Shown here: positions 35,101 through 42,220 of the stretch, one piece after another | How the letters are laid out: each line of letters starts with the position of its first letter | Numbering within the stretch: position 1 is the stretch's first letter | From: an uncultured Acetatifactor sp. | Lineage (GTDB): Bacteria; Bacillota; Clostridia; Lachnospirales; Lachnospiraceae | Assembly (NCBI GenBank): GCA_910586215.1 | Contig: CAJUGH010000008.1 | Span: 1-64,000, forward strand | Direction: 5' to 3' | Length of the DNA: 64,000 nucleotides | Translations under genes and position numbers: made by a program | Notes under the pieces: generated by a model | Databases searched by the model: none | Told to the model about the DNA's origin: nothing | What the model saw: only the letters and a program-made list of their open reading frames with translations

Positions 35101-35702
35101 AAGGCCACCACACTGCCTGGCAGCAGCTTCGACAGGGACAGGGAGCGCCTGAGCACCTCCAGCTTCCCTTCCGTGGTGATGAATTTCCCCTGTATGTACT
35201 CCACAAAGGCTTTGTACAGCTTCTCCAGATCCTTCAGTTTCTGCGCCAGGGCAGCCCTGTTGCCTGCACAGGCGATGAGCTTCGACACATCCTCTGTGCC
35301 AATGCCATACTGCATGAACTCCGAGATAGCACTCTTCACCTCATGGATATAGCCCTGTCTGCGCAGGAAGCTGCCCAGGACCGGCAGTTCCTCCTCCATG
35401 CCTGCGGCCACCTTCTGGAGCACCAGGCTCTTCCCCGTATCATCCAGCACCGGGATATCCTCCTGCCCCACCTCCTCCAGGATCCGATGGGACAGGCGGC
35501 CGAAACTGAGTACGTCAATATTCAGGATCCCTCCCTGACCGCTGTATGTCACCAGATCCTTCTGGGTCTGCATGGTGAACTGGTCCGGCACGATCACCAG
35601 GAAATTGCGGTCTGGCTCCTGCCCGGCCCTCCAGAGGATCTCCTCGTACAATTGTCTGCTTTTTCCCGAACCGGAAGGCCCGAAGTAAAACCGAAGACTC
35701 AT
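32181..35702 (-). CDS. addB: AddB helicase-nuclease subunit
   Basis: 1173 residues starting at ATG 35702 with GGAGG upstream; a longer frame to 35759 has no family support. Walker A FGPSGSGKS near the N-terminus (AddB's degenerate helicase); the RecB-type nuclease site DYKSG with Lys (about residue 1000); iron-sulphur cysteines CTYC and C at about 1117, 1120 and 1126 plus an earlier CAYRHFL. AddB's Fe-S nuclease cuts the 5' strand and recognises Chi. Linked to addA. A low-homology Gly/Glu insert (SGPGGCGEGGPEGEK) occurs near residue 320. Function sure. Confidence 0.95.
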   Translation of the reverse strand: MSLRFYFGPSGSGKSRQLYEEILWRAGQEPDRNFLVIVPDQFTMQTQKDLVTYSGQGGILNIDVLSFGRLSHRILEEVGQEDIPVLDDTGKSLVLQKVAAGMEEELPVLGSFLRRQGYIHEVKSAISEFMQYGIGTEDVSKLIACAGNRAALAQKLKDLEKLYKAFVEYIQGKFITTEGKLEVLRRSLSLSKLLPGSVVAFDGFTGFTPIQNRVIQGLMGLCGEVIVTVTMGLGEDPYRPDGEQRLFHLGKKTVADLQKLAGEAGTGRGKDVFLSGPCHRFHQAPALGYLEQNLFRYGTKSYGGEREASGPGGCGEGGPEGEKPLGQEAIRLFEATTPREEVHEAGLEIRRLIREQDLAYRDVAVILGDLEGYGPHVETEFAKMEIPFFLDRTRGIVLNPMIEFIKSALELYCKNFTYEAVFHYLRSGLASLEPGEVDLLENYVLQTGIRGYGSYSRRFVRKTQGTKEEEEALEKLNGLRQRFMDQVDMLHMKAKQPVREYIDSLYDFLVCNQVQNRLAVYQARFETQGEPARAREYAQIYRLVMELLDQVYSLLGEETIDLQEFADILEAGFGEIQVGTIPQNVDRVVVGDMERTRLRQVKVLFFLGVNDGNIPKNASKGGLISDMDREFLRQSQIELAPSPRQQMYIQRLYLYLNMTKPSHRLYLSYAKINNSGKSIRPSYLIDTVQKLFPGLSTEYPQLQGPLEKIVTAREGCGYLARELREYAAGMLPQDREIELFTIYQAYGTEALQDKRQVLEKAAFLRYQDSGLSAAVARALYGHFLENSVTRLETYAACAYRHFLQYGLLLREREGFSFESVDMGNVYHAVLEQFAGKLTEAGHTWFDFPEEYAKGAVRDILEAYAATYGETVLYSSARNAYAIHRMERILIRTVLTLQSQLKKGSFLPDAVEVSFHSADNLESVHIELSDQEKMALRGRIDRIDVAEDDSHVYVKVIDYKSGKEKFDIAALYYGLQLQLVVYMNAAMELEGKKHPGKEVVPAALLYYHVEDPSVETSVEPEEEELKAQIERQLRMNGVVNSRPEIVEWLDGTMSDKSDVIPVERKKDGTFSARSSVMSREELQVLSDYVSHKVVSIGRQILDGVITLNPYEKGNEEACTYCNFRKVCGFEPGIPGCSKRTLEDLGREEALERMIRENGARDKGKEGAEWSGQDG

Positions 35703-35868
35703 TTCAATCCTCCATATTAGAGCAGTTTGCCGCGATGTCTCTCGACGATAAATTAGCATACTGCTTGCAGTATTGCGATTATCTCATCTGTGATCAAGGC
35801 ATATTTGAGGCTCTGACTCAAACAATAAAATCCACGCTCCGCGAGGATACTATTGTCATGAATTGCTA

Positions 35869-35903
35869 ATTGAAAAATAATGTCATCAGACTTATTTTTC
35901 AAT
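35869..35903. terminator. Perfect 12-base-pair hairpin
   Basis: ATTGAAAAATAA (35869-35880) and TTATTTTTCAAT (35892-35903) around an 11-base loop, with T-rich arms on both strands. It follows the glycosylase gene and lies upstream of addB; likely terminator for the former. Confidence 0.7.
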
Positions 35904-35911
35904 CTATTCCC

Positions 35912-36673
35912 TCACAGATAGAATCTCCACAGATACTCCGCTGCTTCCTCCGCATAATCAATGCCAATCCGTCTGCCTGCATGGATCCGGGATGGTTCCA
36001 CCAGAATACCTTCCGTCACATAGAAGCTTTCACTGCACACCATGTCCACGTCATTGTCCCTGCGGGTAATCCCCATGGCAATGCACAGCTTACCAGGCCC
36101 GTCTGCCAGATGCTTTTCCACGGACGCCGGACAGGTATCCAGGGTGTAAGGCGGCAGTCCCTTTTTCTCCTGCTTCCTGTTCAGAACCTCCAGGCGCAGG
36201 GCCGTCATCCTCTGCCGGGACGCTTCATCTGCCGGGAGCACGCTGCGGAGCAGCACGGCCTGGGGGGTTCCCTCCCCCATGGCCGCAATATTCATACAAC
36301 TATACATACCGTAGATCAGATAGACATAGGAAGTTCCCCCACAGTGATACATGGGCTCCGTCCGCTCCGTGCGCTTTCCGCCGTAGGTGTGGGATCCCTT
36401 GTCCTGTTCCCCCATATAACTTTCCACCTCGGTGAGGATACCCCGCACAGTCCCCAGGTGGGTCTCATGTACCAGGATCTTCCCCAGAAGTTCCCTTGCC
36501 ACCGTAAGGCCGTCCCTGGTGAAAAAGCTTCTGGGGAGGCGGTTATTCCCACTGGCTGCCATGCTTTCTGTTCCTGCTGCCATACTTTCTGTTCCTACCA
36601 ACCTGCGCACTTCCATTCGTCTGCCTGCCTCTTCTGGTCCGTCTGCCCCAGCTGGCTTACTTGCTCCTGGCAT
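35912..36673 (-). CDS. Alkyladenine (3-methyladenine) DNA glycosylase
   Basis: 253 residues of the MPG/AAG family: RLPRSFFTRDGLTVARELLG, then LTEVESYMGEQDKGSHTYGG with the catalytic Glu84 equivalent, SYVYLIYGMYSCMNI, and PGKLCIAMGI. It excises alkylated purines in base excision repair. The first 45 residues are an extra tail with a duplicated GTESMAA (about 28-41), coded by a 21-base direct duplication near 36560-36600, probably a recent slippage event. Start ATG 36673 behind GGGAGAGG. Oxidoreductase gene starts 36 bases upstream, so co-transcription is likely. Function sure. Confidence 0.92.
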   Translation of the reverse strand: MPGASKPAGADGPEEAGRRMEVRRLVGTESMAAGTESMAASGNNRLPRSFFTRDGLTVARELLGKILVHETHLGTVRGILTEVESYMGEQDKGSHTYGGKRTERTEPMYHCGGTSYVYLIYGMYSCMNIAAMGEGTPQAVLLRSVLPADEASRQRMTALRLEVLNRKQEKKGLPPYTLDTCPASVEKHLADGPGKLCIAMGITRRDNDVDMVCSESFYVTEGILVEPSRIHAGRRIGIDYAEEAAEYLWRFYL

Positions 36674-36709
36674 TTACCTCTCCCTTGGGAAAAAATTCCC
36701 CTATTCTGA

Positions 36710-37891
36710 TTACCATCTGACGCTCCACCGTTCCAGGTACTCCCCGGACATATGCTCCTTATGGCTTTCCCTTCCTGCAGTCTCCTCCTCTTCCTGCCTG
36801 GCATGGAAATACTGTGCGAATTCCTTCTCGTCCAGGGGCAGGGATACCCAGTCCTCCTTCCAGGAAGACAGGTAGGCTGCATTGCTGATAGCCAGCCCCC
36901 GGATTCCCTCTGCCCCAGGTGCAATCAGTTCCCCGCCATGGCGCACCACCTCCGTAAAATTCTGTAGGATCTCCAAGTGCCCCCCATCCGGCTCCTCCTG
37001 GGTGATGGTCCGGCAGTGGACAGGCTCCCTGGGCATCCCTTCCCGGGAGCCGAAACAGATCTGCCGCTCATCCTGCTCCAGCAGCCAGAGTTTCAAGGTG
37101 CCATTCTCAATGACAGCTTTTCCCAGGGTACCACTGATCTCCATGCGATTGGTGCCGGGATATTCCCCGGTGGAGGTGAGAAATGTGGCACTGGCCCCGT
37201 TCTCATATTCTGCATAGATAGTGGCATCATCCTCCACTGCAATCCGGTGATACTGCCCCGTCCTGCAGAAAGCCCTTATCCGCAGGGGCATTCCCATGAT
37301 CCACTGCCAGATGTCCAGGTTGTGAGGACACTGGTTCAGCAGCACACCGCCGCCCTCCCCGCTCCAGGTAGCCCTCCAGTCACCGGAATCATAATAGGCC
37401 TGGGTCCGGTACCAGTTGTTGATGATCCACACAAAGCGTTTGATCTGTCCCAGGGTACCTGCCTGTACCAGGTCATGCAGCTGTCTGTATAGCGGGTTCG
37501 TCCGCTGGTTGTACATAATGCCGAACACTGCCCCACTGCGGGCTGCCGCCTGGTTCATCCGGCGCACACTTGCCGTATCCACTCCCGCAGGCTTCTCCGT
37601 GAGCACGGAAAGTCCCCTGGCAAATGCCTCTTCAGCGATGACCGGGTGCAGCCTGTGGGGTGTGGCTATGAGTACAGCATCCACTGTCCCACTTGCAAGC
37701 ATGTCCTCCACCTGCCGGTAGACAGGGATCCTCTCCCCGAAACGCTCCCTGGCCCATTCCAGGCGGCTCTCCTCTATGTCACACACCGCTGCAAGCACTG
37801 CTCCTTTTACCCGACCTTCATAGAACTGCACCGCATGGGCACTTCCCATATTCCCGATGCCCACTACCCCGAAACGCAGTATACTCTCCAT
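36710..37891 (-). CDS. Gfo/Idh/MocA-family oxidoreductase
   Basis: 393 residues. N-terminal Rossmann fold with VVGIGNMGSAHAVQFYEG (about 8-25), the EKPAGVD motif that carries the catalytic Lys (about 95), and the C-terminal alpha/beta part with GGVLLNQCPHNLDIWQWIMG (about 178-197). Such enzymes oxidise or reduce sugars and inositols with NAD(P). The likely substrate cannot be told from sequence. Start ATG 37891 behind GGGAGG. It is directly upstream of the DNA glycosylase gene and downstream of a WYL regulator gene separated by a structured element, which may regulate it or be unrelated. Confidence 0.9.
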   Translation of the reverse strand: MESILRFGVVGIGNMGSAHAVQFYEGRVKGAVLAAVCDIEESRLEWARERFGERIPVYRQVEDMLASGTVDAVLIATPHRLHPVIAEEAFARGLSVLTEKPAGVDTASVRRMNQAAARSGAVFGIMYNQRTNPLYRQLHDLVQAGTLGQIKRFVWIINNWYRTQAYYDSGDWRATWSGEGGGVLLNQCPHNLDIWQWIMGMPLRIRAFCRTGQYHRIAVEDDATIYAEYENGASATFLTSTGEYPGTNRMEISGTLGKAVIENGTLKLWLLEQDERQICFGSREGMPREPVHCRTITQEEPDGGHLEILQNFTEVVRHGGELIAPGAEGIRGLAISNAAYLSSWKEDWVSLPLDEKEFAQYFHARQEEEETAGRESHKEHMSGEYLERWSVRW

Positions 37892-37941
37892 CTTATCTTG
37901 TCCTCCCTTGTCAGCGTCACAAACAATCCGTGAAACTTTGG

Positions 37942-38049
37942 GAAGAATTGCCTTACGACAATTCTTCGAGGCGAAATTTAGAAAATCTTAGCTTGTGTAC
38001 TAAAGAGGTGGGCTAGCCCCCTCTTGCAAGCTTAGATTTTCTTTTCGCC
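37942..38049. repeat. Structured intergenic element with TGTACTAAAGAGG core, copy 1
   Basis: A 9-base-pair hairpin GAAGAATTG/CAATTCTTC (37942-37967) is followed by outer arms (37970-37995 with 38027-38049, pairing nearly throughout) around a core TGTACTAAAGAGG (37996-38008) and its CCCCCTCTTG partner. The element overlaps the 3' end of the WYL gene (stop near 38000). A second copy with different arms lies at 58692-58755. Confidence 0.75.
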
Positions 38050-38953
38050 TTTCATACTTTTCACACATCCGCTCCGCATGTCTGCGCAGATCCTGCCGCA
38101 GCTTGTCCGGCTCCAGCACCTCCACCTGGCCGCCAAATCCCAGGACCCACTGCAGCATACACTGATAATCCGTAAAATCATGCTCGAATAACAGACTCCC
38201 GTCCTCCTGCACGGAAAAAGTGTCCTCCCCGTAAGCCTCCACCAGCCGGTACTTTTCACTGGGTTCAAAGACGGCCTGCAGGTGGAATCCTTCCTCCCCG
38301 GTCTCCTCTGTAAATTCCAGTTCTGCCTCCGGCACATCCCGGACCAGGAAGATCTCCCCCACATCCCGCAGACGGGACAGCCGGCCCAACTGGAAATAGC
38401 AGAATCTTTCCTCTTCCCTGCAATACCCAAACACATACCAATAGGAACACCGGAATACCAGACGATACGGCTCCAGCAGCTTCTGCCCCTCTCCCTCTTC
38501 CCCGTAATAGCAGAAAGCTATCAAGTGATTCTCCAGGATCATCTTCTTGATCACCTCGATCTTCCTGGCCAGGGACGGCTGACAGTTACTTGCCAGGTCG
38601 ATGAGAATCACATCATCCACCAGAAGCCGCTGGTTCCTGCTGGAAAATTTCTCCAGAAGCTTCGTGAAATAAGTCTCCTTGGATACCCTGTCTATCCCAT
38701 CCAGCCCCGCCAGCACAGACTGTAATTCCTCCTGGGACAGAATCGACTTGTCAAGCTTATATCCCGGTTCTATGGAGATCCCACCGCCATATCCCTGGGC
38801 TGTGACAAGGGGAATCCCTGCCTTACAGATATCCTCAATGTCCCGGTTGATGGTACGCCTTGACACCTGGAACTGCCTGGCCAGTTCCGGCGCAGTGACC
38901 TTCTCCTGCTGCAGCAAAATTGTGATGATTCCGATCAGACGGTCTATTTTCAT
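38000..38953 (-). CDS. WYL-domain transcriptional regulator
   Basis: 317 residues: N-terminal HTH_11-type winged helix (LIGIITILLQQEKVTAPELA, SRRTINRDIEDIC, about 5-45), a GGIS linker, a middle helical part, then a WYL ligand domain with YRLVFRCSYWYVFGYCREEE (about 165-185) and a C-terminal WCX part (WVLGFGGQVEVLEP). WYL proteins sense nucleotides or other small effectors. ATG 38953 is used (weak GAGAG); a longer frame to 38980 adds nine residues. The last residues (LSLQEGASPPL) fall inside a repeat element. Target unknown; possibly the neighbouring oxidoreductase-glycosylase operon. Confidence 0.9.
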   Translation of the reverse strand: MKIDRLIGIITILLQQEKVTAPELARQFQVSRRTINRDIEDICKAGIPLVTAQGYGGGISIEPGYKLDKSILSQEELQSVLAGLDGIDRVSKETYFTKLLEKFSSRNQRLLVDDVILIDLASNCQPSLARKIEVIKKMILENHLIAFCYYGEEGEGQKLLEPYRLVFRCSYWYVFGYCREEERFCYFQLGRLSRLRDVGEIFLVRDVPEAELEFTEETGEEGFHLQAVFEPSEKYRLVEAYGEDTFSVQEDGSLLFEHDFTDYQCMLQWVLGFGGQVEVLEPDKLRQDLRRHAERMCEKYERRKENLSLQEGASPPL

Positions 38954-39010
38954 ATAGTATCTCTCAATTCTATCCCACAATACCAGGATACTTCACCTAA
39001 TACCCCTGCC

Positions 39011-39046
39011 TGGTTCCTGTTTTGGTTCCTGTTTTGGTTCCTTTTT
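39011..39046. repeat. 12-base tandem repeat, three copies
   Basis: TGGTTCCTGTTT twice, then TGGTTCCTTTTT, head to tail. It lies just upstream of the WYL gene. On the minus strand these are AAACAGGAACCA units. Confidence 0.8.
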
Positions 39047-39075
39047 CCTTATTTTGCTGCCTTTCCCTGGTTTTG

Positions 39076-39330
39076 TCAAGAAACTTTGTATGTTTCCGGT
39101 TTATGACATTCTCCCAGCCGGCCTATGGATTTCACATACAGCACTGTGTTGCTGCCCAGCTTGTTAAGCAGCTTTCTGTACTGGGGCCTGTTAAAGTCCT
39201 TGCCCGAAAGCTTATCCATATAGATGTTCCGCTCCGGGACACCTGCTTCCAAAAGTGCTATCCGTTGTCTGTCCTCATTTTGTTCCCGGCTGCTGATCCG
39301 CATATATCCATACAGCTTTTTCTGTTCCAT
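39076..39330 (-). pseudogene. Serine recombinase, N-terminal fragment
   Basis: 84 residues. Resolvase domain start: LYGYMRISSREQNEDRQ with the catalytic Ser (about 13-14) and KLSGKDFNRPQYRKLL, then VLYVKSIGRLGE, where normal members read on to about 190 residues. Here it breaks off into an unrelated tail (CHKPETYKVS). No DNA-binding domain is present, so the gene is a relic of a transposon or phage. RBS AAGGAGG is intact and strong. A 13-base-pair hairpin lies before it. Confidence 0.8.
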
Positions 39331-39347
39331 GTGGAAACCTCCTTCTT

Positions 39348-39412
39348 ATCAAAATTCCCATTGCCAAGATACTTCTGTTCCTTGGCAATGGGATTCTCTA
39401 TATAAGAAGAAT
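39348..39412 (-). repeat. Nested inverted repeat before the resolvase fragment
   Basis: TCCCATTGCCAAG (39356-39368) pairs with CTTGGCAATGGGA (39381-39393), a perfect 13-base stem. Outside, CTTCTTAT and ATAAGAAG pair again (about 39342-39349 and 39402-39409). It may be a terminator for the upstream ABC operon or the end of an inserted element. Confidence 0.65.
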
Positions 39413-39438
39413 AAATTTTCGCGAACAGCAATTGCCCA

Positions 39439-40086
39439 CTACCTCCTGTGCCTGTACCCGGCCACACTGATCCCCAGGGACACTGCAAACAGCACCACTG
39501 TTCCCACAGCACACAGCGCCAGGTATGTACCGAAAGATGCCACCAGGGACTGGAAGCCAGGGCCATCCTCAAAATATTTCACCAGGGTGAACATGGGGAT
39601 CACCAGCAGGATCCCGCAGGTCTGGGCAGCGCGGAAACCAAACCAGTAGACAAAAGGCAGGCAGCACCCTGTCCAGGCCAGAGGGAGAAGCACCGCACAG
39701 ATGGCTGACAATAGCCAGGCACCCGGGATAAAACTCCGATATACCACACTGGCCACAAGATTACACAGAATGCTTCCGGCCAGACTCACGGCCAGGGTGC
39801 AGAGGACGGAGAGATATTTCCCGGCCACTGCCTGGAAGCTGCTCACGGGCATGGCCATCTGGTACTGCTTCCAGCCGGCCTTCTCGTCTGCCTCTGCCCC
39901 CATCACATTCTGTATCCCGATTGTCATAGCCAGCATGGCAGATGCCAGGATCCCTGCGTAGACGCCCACGCTGTACAACAGCAATGCGATAACTCCCGCT
40001 GCCAGGAAAATCAGCTTCCTGTCCACCCCTTTGAAAAACAGCACCATATCCTTATAGACAAGGCCCTTGATAGTTCCTTTTTTCAT
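39439..40086 (-). CDS. ABC-2 type transporter permease
   Basis: 215 residues, about six transmembrane helices (LIFLAAGVIALLLYSVGVYA, ASAMLAMTIGIQNVMG, YLSVLCTLAVSLAGSILC, AWLLSAICAVLLPLAW, GTYLALCAVGTVVLFAVSLG), the layout of ABC-2 (YtrC/BcrB-like) permeases. Start ATG 40086 overlaps the stop of the ATPase gene (ATGA), so translation is coupled. Together with the GntR regulator upstream this is a YtrA-type module, which in Bacillus responds to cell-envelope antibiotics. Substrate unknown. Confidence 0.85.
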   Translation of the reverse strand: MKKGTIKGLVYKDMVLFFKGVDRKLIFLAAGVIALLLYSVGVYAGILASAMLAMTIGIQNVMGAEADEKAGWKQYQMAMPVSSFQAVAGKYLSVLCTLAVSLAGSILCNLVASVVYRSFIPGAWLLSAICAVLLPLAWTGCCLPFVYWFGFRAAQTCGILLVIPMFTLVKYFEDGPGFQSLVASFGTYLALCAVGTVVLFAVSLGISVAGYRHRR

Positions 40087-40952
40087 TGCTCTTCTTCCCT
40101 TTCCTTTCCCTTGATATGAAGCAGCATAATGTCCTCCAGCGAGGCATTGTCCACCACTGCCTGGCCATACTTTACTTTCACCTTCTCCCTGTCCCGGACA
40201 AGACATTCCATACTGAGAGGTGTCTCCCTGTAGGTGATGATATCTTCCCTGGAAATAGATGCAAAGTATTCTTTTCCACATCTTAGGATCCCATAATGAC
40301 CCAGCAGGTCATCCTTCTGCTCCTCAAATAGGATCTTCCCCCTGTGAATGAAAATGACATAGTCCGCAATCTTCTCAATATCCGATGTGATATGGGAGGA
40401 GAAGAAAATGGCGTTCTCTTCCTCCTGGATATATTCCAGGAACAGATCCAGGATCTCGTCCCGTACCACTGGATCCAGCCCTGTGGTGGCTTCATCTAAG
40501 ATCAGCAGCTTCGGTCTGTGGGCCATGGCGCAGAGGATGGACAGCTTCATCTTCATACCCTTGGAGAAATCACCGATTTTTTTATCCACTGGAATCTGGA
40601 ACCGCTCCAGGTACCGGTGGAAAACTGTCCCGTCCCAGTTCCTGTACACCCCTGCCAGGATCTTCTCCACATCCTTGGCCGTGCATACATCGTGAAAATT
40701 GCAGGTGTCAAATACCACTCCGATCTCTTCCTTCAGCGACACTTCCCTGTGGTCAGAGCCAAAGATTGTAACCTGCCCGCCATCCTTTCTCAGCTCGTCC
40801 AGGATCAGCCGTATGGTGGTACTCTTCCCGGCCCCGTTTTCCCCGATAAATCCCACGATCCGTCCCTTTGGTACCTGGAAGGATACATGATCCAGCGTAA
40901 ATCCCTTGAAATGCTTGCACAGATCCTGTACAACAATGCTGTTCTCCTCCAT
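40083..40952 (-). CDS. ABC transporter ATP-binding protein
   Basis: 289 residues with Walker A GENGAGKST (about 39-47), signature FSKGMKMKLS (about 141-150), Walker B LLILDEATTGLDP (about 160-172) and the H-loop SSHI. The C-terminal extension is of the BcrA/YtrB kind. Start ATG 40952 with GAGGAG upstream. Overlaps the permease gene downstream; the GntR gene is 45 bases upstream. One regulator, one ATPase and one permease make a complete small exporter operon. Confidence 0.92.
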   Translation of the reverse strand: MEENSIVVQDLCKHFKGFTLDHVSFQVPKGRIVGFIGENGAGKSTTIRLILDELRKDGGQVTIFGSDHREVSLKEEIGVVFDTCNFHDVCTAKDVEKILAGVYRNWDGTVFHRYLERFQIPVDKKIGDFSKGMKMKLSILCAMAHRPKLLILDEATTGLDPVVRDEILDLFLEYIQEEENAIFFSSHITSDIEKIADYVIFIHRGKILFEEQKDDLLGHYGILRCGKEYFASISREDIITYRETPLSMECLVRDREKVKVKYGQAVVDNASLEDIMLLHIKGKEREEEQ

Positions 40953-40997
40953 ATTCCGACTCCTCTCTCCCACTCTGCCTCCTGGCAGTCCTGTTAC

Positions 40998-41372
40998 TTA
41001 CATATCCTCATAAAACATCTTGAGGATACCTGTCATTTTCTCATAACTTATCCCATGTGCCCTGCCGATTTCGGCTGCCTTCTGTAACAGTTCCTCCGCA
41101 ATCCTAAGCTGTTCCTCCTGGATAAATTCCCTGTTCTGGGCTGCCACAAAACTACCTTTCCCAGATACTGTCTCTATGAATCCGTCCCTGGTCAGATCCT
41201 CATAGGCCCTCTGGACAGTGATGACACTGATGTGCAGGTCCCTGGCCAGGGCACGCATGGAAGGCAGGGCCTCCCCGGCCTGTAGGGCACCATCCATGAT
41301 CTGTTTCTTGACCTGTATACAGATCTGTTCATAGATAGGCTTGTCACTGCTGTTACTAATGATAACTTCCAC
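40998..41372 (-). CDS. GntR-family regulator, YtrA subfamily
   Basis: 124 residues: winged helix (SDKPIYEQICIQVKKQIMDG, LPSMRALARDLHISVITVQR, AYEDLTRDGFIETVSGKGSF) and a short helical tail (QLRIAEELLQKAAE). The short effector-less C-terminus marks the YtrA subfamily, which represses its own ABC operon. GTG 41372 is favoured, 8 bases behind AAAGGGG; the ORF extends to 41405. Its promoter overlaps a palindrome, suggesting autorepression. Operon with the ABC ATPase and permease genes. Confidence 0.93.
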   Translation of the reverse strand: MEVIISNSSDKPIYEQICIQVKKQIMDGALQAGEALPSMRALARDLHISVITVQRAYEDLTRDGFIETVSGKGSFVAAQNREFIQEEQLRIAEELLQKAAEIGRAHGISYEKMTGILKMFYEDM

Positions 41373-41409
41373 TGGTTCACCCCTTTCAAGCGTACCGCCT
41401 GTCATATGC

Positions 41410-41457
41410 GTACTTGTTTGATAAGCACAGTATATACGATTAGGCTTGTGATGTCAA
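41410..41457 (-). promoter_or_regulatory. Near-consensus sigma-A promoter with operator for the GntR-ABC operon
   Basis: Minus strand: TTGACA (41452-41457), 17 bases, TATACT (41429-41434). Downstream GTGCTT-ATCAAAC-AAGTAC (41410-41428) is an inverted repeat of the YtrA/GntR kind over the transcription start. Confidence 0.85.
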
Positions 41458-41500
41458 GAAAAAAATGATTCCACCTGCACAGATGGAATCATTTTTTCTT
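41456..41500. terminator. Terminator, two-way
   Basis: A stem of about 17 base pairs (41456-41473 with 41484-41500; AATGATTCCA/TGGAATCATT core) with A and T runs on both sides. It ends the GNAT gene transcript (minus) just before the GntR promoter. Confidence 0.85.
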
Positions 41501-41574
41501 GTTCACTCCGTTTACGGCAACAATCGTTTTCGCTTTTCAAACATACTTTTCAGACATGCATCTGTTTTGGCTGC

Positions 41575-42120
41575 CTATTCTTTCAGCAGATTTCCAAAGT
41601 ACTCTTCCTTTAGGATACCGTAGGTCAGCCGGTCATGCATGCTGCCATTTAAGTACCGGGCCTTTCTCTCCCTGCCCTCCAGGGTAAATCCGCATTTCTC
41701 CAAGGCTTTCTGTGCCCCGATGTTCAAATCCAGTGTGTGGGCTGCTATACGCTCCATGCCCAGGTAACGGAAGCCATAATCCAGCATCAGCAGGATGGCC
41801 TGGCTGCCATATCCCCTGGACCGGTTTTCTATCCGGGCCATGCCGATTCCCACTGTGCAGTTCCTGTTCACCCGGTCTATATCCTGCAACGCCACATCGC
41901 CGACCACCTTCCCATCCCTGGTGAAGATACCCAGCCTCACATTCCTGTCACCCTGGAGCTTCTGGATCTCTTCAAACCAGTCTGCCGCCTTTTCATCGGA
42001 ATGTCCGATATTGAATTCCTCTGCCGGAACCTGGAAGTCAAACTCATATGCATTCCATAGAGTCTTACAGTCTTCCCGTTCCAGCATGGCCAGGTAAATG
42101 TCTTTTCCTTGTAATTTCAT
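41575..42120 (-). CDS. GNAT acetyltransferase (RimJ/RimL type)
   Basis: 181 residues. GNAT fold of the RimL/YdaF group: LRFxx-like N-terminus (KLQGKDIYLAMLEREDCKTL), GIFTRDGKVVGDVALQDIDR, the acetyl-CoA loop NRSRGYGSQAILLMLDYGF (about 110-128), and LDLNIGAQKALEKCGFTLEG. Transfers acetyl from acetyl-CoA to an amine of a protein or small molecule. AAAGGAAATTAGG precedes the ATG. Alone in its transcript. Substrate unknown. Confidence 0.9.
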   Translation of the reverse strand: MKLQGKDIYLAMLEREDCKTLWNAYEFDFQVPAEEFNIGHSDEKAADWFEEIQKLQGDRNVRLGIFTRDGKVVGDVALQDIDRVNRNCTVGIGMARIENRSRGYGSQAILLMLDYGFRYLGMERIAAHTLDLNIGAQKALEKCGFTLEGRERKARYLNGSMHDRLTYGILKEEYFGNLLKE

Positions 42121-42220
42121 CCTAATTTCCTTTCTGCTTCATTCCTATAAAAATCCCTCTGCCATCCCGGCGCCATGAAGCTAAAAAACGCATCCCTTGC
42201 ACTTTTGTGAGACACACTCG

